Below are positions 1-5,136 of a DNA stretch of 5,267 bases, piece after piece. Numbering within the stretch: the first letter of the stretch is position 1; every line of letters starts with the position of its first letter. The notes below the pieces were generated by a model. That model was not told where the DNA came from and did not search any database. It saw nothing but the letters and a program-made list of their open reading frames with translations. The stretch covers positions 1 to 5,267 of the forward strand of contig CAAGFH010000024.1 of the NCBI GenBank assembly GCA_900769095.1. Direction: 5' to 3'. The position numbers and the translations under genes are program-made. The stretch comes from Methanobacteriaceae archaeon (lineage in GTDB: Archaea; Methanobacteriota; Methanobacteria; Methanobacteriales; Methanobacteriaceae).

Positions 1-59
1 ATTTTTTTTTAAAATTTTTCTTTCTCTTTTTCATTGATTTTTTTTTAAAATTTTTCTTT
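1..59. repeat. 23-nt direct repeat in T-rich tracts (two copies)
   Basis: Positions 1-23 and 37-59 are identical: A, nine T, four A, five T, C, three T. The copies are offset by 36 nt. The first begins at the window edge, so more units may lie upstream. The oligo-T runs on the + strand could end transcription of a gene to the left, since archaeal RNA polymerase terminates at T-tracts. The repeat itself is seen directly; the terminator role is inferred. Confidence 0.6.
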
Positions 60-63
60 TACA

Positions 64-76
64 AAACATTTATATA
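64..76 (+). promoter_or_regulatory. Archaeal BRE/TATA promoter of the Fe-S assembly unit
   Basis: AAACATTTATATA at 64-76 matches the methanogen promoter pattern AAANNTTTATATA exactly, with TTTATATA at 69-76 and a purine-rich BRE before it. With the usual archaeal spacing, transcription would start near 98-102, leaving a leader of about 120 nt before the cysteine desulfurase. A weaker TATA-like stretch at 144-150 would give a leader of about 45 nt, so the main start site is uncertain. Confidence 0.5.
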
Positions 77-82
77 TTAATA

Positions 83-140
83 ATAACTATTGTTATATAG
101 GAATATAACATATGATATATTTTAATAAAATCATTGTTAT
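83..140. promoter_or_regulatory. Possible operator: GTTAT/ATAAC half-sites around the start site
   Basis: A perfect 8-bp inverted repeat, TGTTATAT (91-98) and ATATAACA (103-110), is separated by AGGA and sits where the promoter at 64-76 should start transcription. A third half-site, ATAAC at 83-87, forms a second inverted repeat with GTTAT at 92-96. ATTGTTAT occurs at 89-96 and again at 133-140, 44 nt apart. Repeated half-sites at a start point suit a repressor binding site. AT-rich DNA yields such patterns by chance, so this is a candidate only. Confidence 0.3.
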
Positions 141-174
141 TATCATATTTATCGAACTGAGTATGTATATGTGA
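112..174 (+). CDS. Possible 20-codon hydrophobic upstream ORF
   Basis: An ATG at 112 opens a 20-codon frame ending at TGA 172-174. An AGGA at 99-102 lies 9 nt before it and could serve as a ribosome binding site. The peptide has a short polar start (MIYFNK), an isoleucine-rich core and the end ELSMYM, so it could span or touch a membrane, or act as a leader peptide for the gene at 221. AT-rich DNA readily encodes Ile, Phe and Tyr, and an open frame this short is expected by chance fairly often. The AGGA would also lie at or before the predicted transcription start. It is listed as a possibility only. Confidence 0.15.
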   Translation: MIYFNKIIVIIIFIELSMYM

Positions 175-220
175 AATGGACGCATATTTGTTAATTAATA
201 AAATTTAAAAGGTAGAAATT

Positions 221-1429
221 ATGTACTTGGATAATTCAGCAACTACACAAGTTAGTCAAGAAGTTTTTGAGGAAATGAAACCATTTTTCATACAAGAATA
301 TGGTAATCCTTCCACTCTTTATAAACTTGGTCGTGAATCTAAAAAAGCATTAGAATTAGCTCGTCAAAGAGTGGCTGATTCTATTAATGCAAAACCTGAA
401 GAAATAATATTTACAAGCGGAGGATCTGAATCTGATAATTTAGCAATTAAAGGTATTGCATCTAAATTATTCAAAAAAGGTAAACATATAATCACAACTG
501 AAATTGAACATCCTGCTGTTAAAAATACTTTAAAGTTTTTAGAATCATTCGGATTTGAAGTTACTTACTTACCAGTTTATGAAAATGGTATTATTAAAGT
601 TGAAGATGTAGAAGATGCAATTACTGACGAAACCATTTTAATCAGTATCATGCATGGTAACAATGAAATTGGAACCATTCAACCTGTAGAGGAAATTGGT
701 AAAATTGCACGTGAAAAAGGAATTAAATTCCACATTGATGCAGTTCAAACCTTTGGTAAAATCGAAGTTGACGTTGAAAAATTAAACGTAGATTTACTTG
801 CATTATCTTCTCACAAAATCAACGGACCTAAAGGTGTTGGTGCATTATACATAAGAAAAGGAACCAGAGTAGAACCTTTAATCCATGGTGGAGGTCAGGA
901 AAGAGGAATCAGAGGTGGTACTGAGAACATTCCTGGAATCGTTGGTTTTGGAAAAGCATGTGAATTAGCAAGTACTCAACTTGAAGCACATAAAGAAAAA
1001 TTAGCTTCAATTAGAAATGAATTAGCAGAAAAAGTATTAGCTACTATTCCTAAAGCTTACGTTAATGGTGATCAAGAACACAGATTACCTAACTTGGTTA
1101 ATTTCAGATTCAGTGCTATTGAAGGTGAATCCTTAATTTTATTACTTGATGCACAAGGTTATCAGGCTTCAACAGGTTCAGCATGTTCTTCAAACTCCCT
1201 TGAAGCATCTCCAGTTTTAACTGCATTAGGATTAGATCCTGTTGATGTTCACGGTTCACTTAGAATTTCACTTTCCCCTGAAAGTGACAAATTTGATATT
1301 GATAACTTTGTAGATGTACTTGCAAATGCAGTTGCAAGATTAAGAGAAATGTCTCCTTTATGGAACCAAGAAATTGATTATGATGGTGTAATGTGTAAAA
1401 AAGGAAATGACAGTTGTAAGAGGTGTTAA
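221..1429 (+). CDS. nifS: Cysteine desulfurase, NifS/IscS family
   Basis: This PLP enzyme converts L-cysteine to L-alanine and passes the sulfur, as a persulfide on its own cysteine, to an Fe-S scaffold in the cytoplasm. The 402 residues cover the whole family fold. Visible landmarks are the N-terminal YLDNSATT, His97 (EIEHPAV) that stacks on PLP, Asp173 and Gln176 (HIDAVQT), the PLP Schiff-base lysine Lys199 (SSHKINGPKG), HGGGQERGIRGGTEN, the catalytic Cys322 (STGSACSS) and Arg348 (HGSLRIS) for the substrate carboxylate. Nothing catalytic is missing. The start ATG is preceded by AGGT at 210-213, 7 nt upstream. A lysine-rich tail carries Cys392, Cys399 and Cys402, which I do not regard as part of the core fold. 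The scaffold gene follows 2 nt after the stop, so the pair is surely co-transcribed. The symbol denotes the family: no nitrogenase gene is in view, and an iscS label would be equally fair. Confidence 0.96.
   Translation: MYLDNSATTQVSQEVFEEMKPFFIQEYGNPSTLYKLGRESKKALELARQRVADSINAKPEEIIFTSGGSESDNLAIKGIASKLFKKGKHIITTEIEHPAVKNTLKFLESFGFEVTYLPVYENGIIKVEDVEDAITDETILISIMHGNNEIGTIQPVEEIGKIAREKGIKFHIDAVQTFGKIEVDVEKLNVDLLALSSHKINGPKGVGALYIRKGTRVEPLIHGGGQERGIRGGTENIPGIVGFGKACELASTQLEAHKEKLASIRNELAEKVLATIPKAYVNGDQEHRLPNLVNFRFSAIEGESLILLLDAQGYQASTGSACSSNSLEASPVLTALGLDPVDVHGSLRISLSPESDKFDIDNFVDVLANAVARLREMSPLWNQEIDYDGVMCKKGNDSCKRC
1419..1425 (+). promoter_or_regulatory. Ribosome binding site of the Fe-S scaffold gene, inside the desulfurase gene
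   Basis: AGAGGTG at 1419-1425 lies 6 nt before the ATG at 1432 and matches the archaeal Shine-Dalgarno core GAGGTG. It overlaps the last codons of the desulfurase (AAG AGG TGT, Lys-Arg-Cys), so those codons carry two messages. It fixes the scaffold start at 1432 instead of the in-frame GTG at 1423, which lies within the binding site itself. Confidence 0.8.
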
Positions 1430-1431
1430 TT

Positions 1432-1803
1432 ATGGATTATTCAGAAAAAGTTATGGATCATTTTGCAAATCCAAGAAACAGTAGAAAAATGGAAGATGCA
1501 AACGGTGTTGGAACAGTTGGAAACCCTACCTGTGGGGATTTAATGACTATTTACATTAAAGTTGAAGATAATGTCATCCAAGACATTTCTTTCCAAACCT
1601 TTGGATGTGGAGCTGCAATTGCAACCAGTAGTATGATTACAGAAATTGCTGTTGGTAAAACATTAGAAGAAGCATTAGAAATTTCAAGAAATGATGTTGC
1701 AGAAGAATTAGATGGTCTTCCACCAGTTAAAATGCATTGTTCAAATTTAGCAGCTGACGGTCTTAAAGCAGCTATTGAAAATTATTATGAAAATCAACAA
1801 TAA
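1432..1803 (+). CDS. nifU: Fe-S cluster assembly scaffold, IscU/NifU N-terminal type
   Basis: This small cytoplasmic scaffold receives sulfur from the cysteine desulfurase, assembles a labile [2Fe-2S] or [4Fe-4S] cluster and hands it to apoproteins. It has 123 residues and consists only of the IscU-like domain, without the ferredoxin-like and C-terminal Nfu domains of nitrogen-fixation NifU. The three cluster cysteines are present: Cys34 (NPTCGD), Cys59 (FGCGAAIATSS) and Cys103 (KMHCSNLA). Asp36, which tunes cluster release, and His102 are also intact. The LPPVK segment at 96-100 corresponds to the site bound by HscA-type chaperones in bacterial IscU. The chosen start gives MDYSEKVMDHFANPRN, typical of the family. 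The gene sits 2 nt behind the desulfurase gene, the classic sulfur donor and scaffold pair. Confidence 0.95.
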   Translation: MDYSEKVMDHFANPRNSRKMEDANGVGTVGNPTCGDLMTIYIKVEDNVIQDISFQTFGCGAAIATSSMITEIAVGKTLEEALEISRNDVAEELDGLPPVKMHCSNLAADGLKAAIENYYENQQ

Positions 1804-1859
1804 TATATATTGGGATATGAAATATATTTAATTAATATAATTTAATGGAGATGTTAAAT
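1804..1859 (+). promoter_or_regulatory. Short leader with possible promoter and RBS of the superoxide reductase
   Basis: The 56-nt gap contains TATATAT at 1804-1810, which would place a start near 1834 and give a leader of about 25 nt. GGAG at 1847-1850 lies 9 nt before the ATG at 1860 and is the best ribosome binding site. An in-frame ATG at 1845 overlaps that site and is therefore disfavoured. No terminator is visible after the scaffold gene, so read-through from the Fe-S unit is also possible. Confidence 0.35.
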
Positions 1860-2231
1860 ATGGCAAATTTTATTAAATGTGAAAAATGTGGAAGTATCTT
1901 AGGAATGTTTGTTAAAGGTGAAGGTGAAGTTTGCAGCCCAGATCTTACTAAAATCCCTGTAATCACTGAAGGAGAAAAAGCACCTAAACACAAACCTGTT
2001 GTTGAAATCGACGGTGACAACATTACTGTAAAAGTTGGAGAAGCTGCTCACCCTATGGATGACGACCACTACATCCAATTTGTTGCTGTAAGTGTTGATA
2101 ACGAATTATACGCAAAATGCTTCGAACCTGGCGATGTTGCTGAAGCAACTTTCACTATTGGTGCTGACAAAGCTGATGCTGCTGTAGCATACGCATTTTG
2201 TAACTTACACGGACTCTGGTCCAGCGAATAG
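1860..2231 (+). CDS. Superoxide reductase, desulfoferrodoxin-like
   Basis: This non-haem iron protein reduces superoxide to hydrogen peroxide without making oxygen, a typical defence of strict anaerobes. It has 123 residues. Residues 1-30 resemble the desulforedoxin-like domain, with Cys7 and Cys10 (KCEKCG) and Cys25; the usual adjacent fourth cysteine is Ser26. Residues 40-123 form the catalytic domain, whose iron ligands are all visible: His44 (KHKPVVE), His64 (HPM), His70 (DDHY), Cys114 and His117 (CNLHG). Lys43, which helps attract superoxide, is present, but the Glu of the common EKH motif appears to be Pro42. Cys87 is an additional cysteine in the YxKxxxPGD segment. Many codons here end in C (GAC, AAC, CAC, ATC, TAC), unlike the other genes in the window, which suggests strong expression. 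It follows the Fe-S assembly genes, a sensible pairing since superoxide attacks clusters. The electron donor, often rubredoxin, is not in view. Confidence 0.92.
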   Translation: MANFIKCEKCGSILGMFVKGEGEVCSPDLTKIPVITEGEKAPKHKPVVEIDGDNITVKVGEAAHPMDDDHYIQFVAVSVDNELYAKCFEPGDVAEATFTIGADKADAAVAYAFCNLHGLWSSE

Positions 2232-2270
2232 GTTTAAAATTTAATTTTAAACTTACCTTTCTTTTTTTTT
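2232..2270 (+). terminator. Hairpin plus T-tract terminator after the superoxide reductase
   Basis: GTTTAAAAT (2232-2240) and ATTTTAAAC (2244-2252) form a perfect 9-bp stem with a TTA loop directly after the stop codon. A T-rich run follows, TTTC at 2258-2261 and nine T at 2262-2270. Archaeal polymerase stops mainly at the T-tract; the AT-rich stem may help or protect the 3' end. It separates the Fe-S and superoxide block from the next block. Confidence 0.7.
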
Positions 2271-2292
2271 ATTTATTTAATTTCCATTGCTT

Positions 2293-2332
2293 AGGAAAAT
2301 TTTAATAATGTCTTATTATAAATTTAATAAAT
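2293..2332 (+). promoter_or_regulatory. Candidate promoter of the membrane-anchored gene
   Basis: After the terminator there must be a promoter if the downstream block is separate, but no strong TATA box is visible. GGAAAATTTTAATA at 2294-2307 could serve as BRE/TATA and would start transcription at about 2331, giving a leaderless message beginning at the GTG at 2333. TTATTATAAATTTA (2313-2326) is another TATA-like stretch, but it lies too close to that GTG. AGGA at 2293-2296 points instead to an ATG at 2308 that opens only 10 codons. Confidence 0.25.
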
Positions 2333-2851
2333 GTGTCTAGTTATATAAAATTAATAATTTTTATTTTAGTATTGTTGTCTATTTCTGGAGCTATTTTGTT
2401 TATTGATAGTTCTATGGATAATATTAATAAAACCATGCCAGATATTAGTAATTCTATCGTTGATGGAGATAATGATTACAATGAAGCTGTTAAATTAGTT
2501 AACGACAAATATTTTGATGAATCATTAAATAAGGCTAAATCTGCAGGTGATAATTTTAATGAAAGTCTAAATAAATTAAAAAATATTCGGGACAAATTTT
2601 CTTCTGATATAAATGATGTCCAAAAGGAGTATATTGATACTGTTGTCCAGGAATTAGAACTCAAAATTGATGCAGTTGACAACTTAATAAATGCAATTGA
2701 ATGTTTTAAAGTTTATTCAAATAGTACTGGTACAAGTTATGCTTCACAGGCTAATGAATTGATGTATGAAGCTACAATGTATCAGCATGAACGTGATGAA
2801 ATAGTTAATAATAATACAGAATTATTTAAACCACAAAAATTTATGCTATAA
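2333..2851 (+). CDS. Membrane-anchored helical protein of unknown function
   Basis: I do not recognise this 172-residue protein. Residues 5-25 form one hydrophobic segment behind a short SSYIK start, fitting an N-terminal membrane anchor or uncleaved signal; there is no lipobox cysteine. The remainder is acidic, rich in Asn, Asp, Lys and Glu, and looks almost entirely helical, probably outside the membrane. Residues 61-74 and 75-88 are a 14-residue repeat (FDESLNKAK and FNESLNKLK), suggesting a coiled coil or helical repeat bundle. Cys124 is the only cysteine. The start is uncertain: GTG at 2333 has no ribosome binding site, while an ATG at 2308 with AGGA upstream is in another frame and stops at 2338-2340. 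The next gene begins 15 nt after the stop, so they are probably co-transcribed, but nothing shows a shared function. Unbroken reading over more than 500 nt, with protein-like structure, supports a real gene. Confidence 0.75.
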   Translation: MSSYIKLIIFILVLLSISGAILFIDSSMDNINKTMPDISNSIVDGDNDYNEAVKLVNDKYFDESLNKAKSAGDNFNESLNKLKNIRDKFSSDINDVQKEYIDTVVQELELKIDAVDNLINAIECFKVYSNSTGTSYASQANELMYEATMYQHERDEIVNNNTELFKPQKFML

Positions 2852-2858
2852 GGTGGTG
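2850..2858 (+). promoter_or_regulatory. Strong ribosome binding site that sets a TTG start
   Basis: AAGGTGGTG at 2850-2858 closely matches the complement of the archaeal 16S rRNA tail. It overlaps the stop of the preceding gene and lies 8 nt before TTG 2867-2869. The resulting protein starts MKTKCPKCKG, just ahead of the first zinc knuckle. No in-frame ATG lies nearby that would keep this knuckle, so TTG is the likely start. Confidence 0.75.
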
Positions 2859-2866
2859 TTTTAGAA

Positions 2867-5128
2867 TTGAAAACAAAATGTCCAAAATGTAAAGGAAGAG
2901 GCTCTGTAGTTGTAGACTACAAAGAATGTGATGCCTGTGGTGGAACAGGTTATGAAGATGATGCTTTTGATGTTGGTAATCATTTTAAAGGCGTAAACAG
3001 TAATGCAAGAGCAAAATTTGACTTAGGTGGTCAAGAAGATGTTCCATGTGAAGTATGTAATGGAAAAGGACAAGTTGAAGTATTTGGTGAATGTCCTCAC
3101 TGTCATGGAACCGGTCAAATAAATGTCTGCAGAGACTGTGGTAAATCAATAAGTGACCAACATGATTTATGTGCTAGCTGTGAAGAGAAAAGAAAACTAG
3201 AAAAAGCTAAACATGATAAATTTGAAGCTCGCAGAAGTGCAACCCGTGATGTATATGTTCTAGATTCCTTATGTCAAATGAGAGATATGGACAAAGACAA
3301 GTTATACAAAGGAAAAGTCACCAGAGTTGAAAAATACGGTGCTTTTGTTACTCTAAACAATAATGTTTGGGGATTAATGAGAGGAGATCACTTCGGATGC
3401 AATGTTGGTGATGAAGTAATTGTATTTGTCACAGCCATTAAAGCTAGAGAAAGAAAAATTGATTTAGGTTTAGCTCATGTTGAATCATATAATCTTAAAA
3501 AATTAACCAAAACTTTCCCTAGAACTCTTATAGGCGAGCTTGAGAAGAAAAAAGGAAAAACTGTTAGAATTGATGGTGAAGTTCAACAAATCCAACTGAC
3601 TTCCGGTCCAACTATTTTCATAATAAGTGATGAAAGTGGAACTACTGAAATAGCTGCATTTGATAAGGCTGGTGAGAGATCATATCCTGATATCGAACTT
3701 GGTGATGCAGTTCAAGTTGTTGGTGAAGTCAACGAACACGGTGGAAAGACTCAAATTGAGTCATCTTCAATGGTAAAACTTGATGAAGAAAATACTGCAA
3801 AGTTACTTAAATTAATTGACGATGCATTAAATGAAAAGGCTAAGCCTGAAGATGTTGATTTCTTAGTCAAAAGTGATGTTTTAAACAGACTTAAACCAAA
3901 AATGTTTGAAGCAGCTCAAAGAATTAGAAGAGCAATACTTGATGGTAGAACAATTTTACTTAGACACCATAATGATGCAGATGGTATATGTTCTGGTGTT
4001 GCAATGGAAAAAGCTATTGTTCCTTTAATCGAAAAATTAAATCCAAGTAATGATGCTCAATACTACTATTTCAAGAGATCTCCAAGTAAGGCTCCTTTCT
4101 ATGAGCTTGAAGATGTAGTTAAAGATTTGTCCTTTGCATTGGAAGACCAAGAAAGACATGGTCAGAAATTGCCTTTAATTGTTCTTTTAGATAACGGATC
4201 AACAGAAGAGGATATTGTTGCATTGATGCAAGCTAAAATTTATGATATTGAAGTTGTTGTAATAGACCACCACTCTCCAGGTGAATTGCTCACTAAAGAT
4301 GAAAGAGATGGTGAAATTTATGGAGCTACTGTTGCAGTTGATGAATATGTTGACTGTCATGTAAATCCATATCTAGTTGGTGGAGATTCACAATTAACTG
4401 CAGGTGCCCTTGCAACAGAAGTTGCACATTTAATTAATCCGAATGTAACTGAAACAATTAAACATTTACCTGCTATTGCAGCATTAGGAGATAAGGCGGA
4501 ATGTGGTGAAGTTGTCCAGTACTTGGAACTTGCAAGTCAAAAAGGATTTGAAAAGGAACATTTGGCTAAAATCGCTGAATGTGTCGACTTTGAAGCATAC
4601 TTCTTAAGATTCATGAACGGTAGAGGAATAATGGACACTATTTTGGCTGTTGACAATATTGATAAGCATGAAAAAATGATTAATGCATTGTATAAAGAAT
4701 ATCAAAAAAGAGTTGATACTCAACTTAAAGCAGCACTTCCAAATATCAAAAGAACCCAACTTGAAAATGGAATCTACTTTAACCTTATTGATGTTGAAAA
4801 ATATGCACATAAATTTACATTCCCTGCTCCAGGTAAAACATGTGGTTTTGTCCATGATAGTGTAAAACAGGAGTTAGGTGAAGACAAACCTATTGTGACT
4901 TTAGGCCACGGTCCTGATTTCGGAGTATTCAGAGCTACTGATGCAGTCAACGAACAGTATGGTTTCAATGTAAATGAAATTGTATCCAAAATGATAGAGT
5001 TAGTGCCTCAAGCAGGTATTGATGGTGGAGGTCACGAATGCGCTGGATCCATCAAATACATTGAAGGATTAGGCGAAGAAGTATTATCTAAAGTAGTTAA
5101 GGAAATTCAATCATTGTCTAAAAACTAA
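2867..5128 (+). CDS. Archaeal RecJ-like DHH phosphoesterase with DnaJ-type zinc finger, S1 and OB domains
   Basis: This 753-residue protein matches the archaea-specific RecJ-like family with a DnaJ-type zinc finger (COG1107 type). It is probably a metal-dependent exonuclease on single-stranded DNA or RNA. Four CxxCxGxG knuckles lie at residues 5-12, 21-28, 61-68 and 76-83, followed by a CxxC pair set at Cys88/91 and Cys102/105. An S1 RNA-binding domain spans about 145-204 (YKGKVTRVEKYGAFV), and a second OB fold about 230-306 (VRIDGEVQQIQL, then GDAVQVVGEV). The DHH catalytic domain spans about 361-545 with HNDADG (Asp370, Asp372), DNGS (Asp442), IDHHS (Asp467, His468, His469) and LGD (Asp542), all apparently intact. 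The DHHA1 substrate domain ends with GGGH at 720-723. No J domain is present, so it is not a chaperone. DNA repair, replication-linked RecJ function and RNA decay all remain possible; S1 favours RNA contact. It follows the membrane-anchored gene by 15 nt and precedes a zinc-ribbon gene by 8 nt. Confidence 0.93.
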   Translation: MKTKCPKCKGRGSVVVDYKECDACGGTGYEDDAFDVGNHFKGVNSNARAKFDLGGQEDVPCEVCNGKGQVEVFGECPHCHGTGQINVCRDCGKSISDQHDLCASCEEKRKLEKAKHDKFEARRSATRDVYVLDSLCQMRDMDKDKLYKGKVTRVEKYGAFVTLNNNVWGLMRGDHFGCNVGDEVIVFVTAIKARERKIDLGLAHVESYNLKKLTKTFPRTLIGELEKKKGKTVRIDGEVQQIQLTSGPTIFIISDESGTTEIAAFDKAGERSYPDIELGDAVQVVGEVNEHGGKTQIESSSMVKLDEENTAKLLKLIDDALNEKAKPEDVDFLVKSDVLNRLKPKMFEAAQRIRRAILDGRTILLRHHNDADGICSGVAMEKAIVPLIEKLNPSNDAQYYYFKRSPSKAPFYELEDVVKDLSFALEDQERHGQKLPLIVLLDNGSTEEDIVALMQAKIYDIEVVVIDHHSPGELLTKDERDGEIYGATVAVDEYVDCHVNPYLVGGDSQLTAGALATEVAHLINPNVTETIKHLPAIAALGDKAECGEVVQYLELASQKGFEKEHLAKIAECVDFEAYFLRFMNGRGIMDTILAVDNIDKHEKMINALYKEYQKRVDTQLKAALPNIKRTQLENGIYFNLIDVEKYAHKFTFPAPGKTCGFVHDSVKQELGEDKPIVTLGHGPDFGVFRATDAVNEQYGFNVNEIVSKMIELVPQAGIDGGGHECAGSIKYIEGLGEEVLSKVVKEIQSLSKN

Positions 5129-5136
5129 GATATAAC

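Noticed and set aside
1..59. CRISPR repeats
   Set aside because: Only two low-complexity T-rich copies with a 13-nt gap; no repeat-spacer pattern and no cas genes in view.
1423..1431. GTG at 1423 as the start of the Fe-S scaffold
   Set aside because: It lies inside the ribosome binding site; ATG at 1432 has correct spacing and gives the family-typical N-terminus.
221..1803. Nitrogen-fixation-specific nifS/nifU
   Set aside because: The scaffold has only the IscU-like domain and no nitrogenase genes are present, so a general Fe-S assembly role is more likely.
1845..1859. ATG at 1845 as the start of the superoxide reductase
   Set aside because: It overlaps the GGAG binding site and adds MEMLN before a normal family start; ATG at 1860 fits better.
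1832..2023. 63-codon open frame on the minus strand
   Set aside because: It lies opposite the superoxide reductase gene, has no family features, and is explained by the coding bias of the real gene.
2476..2682. 68-codon open frame on the minus strand
   Set aside because: It lies inside the membrane-anchored gene on the opposite strand and shows only a Ser/Leu-rich composition typical of antisense frames.
2867..3181. DnaJ chaperone reading of the CxxCxGxG repeats
   Set aside because: No J domain (HPD motif) or DnaJ C-terminal domain is present; the repeats belong to a DHH phosphoesterase.
4604..4989. Three open frames (4604-4855 minus, 4683-4865 plus, 4774-4989 minus) inside the RecJ-like gene
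   Set aside because: All overlap the well-supported DHHA1 region of the long gene, have no ribosome binding sites or recognisable motifs, and contradict each other.
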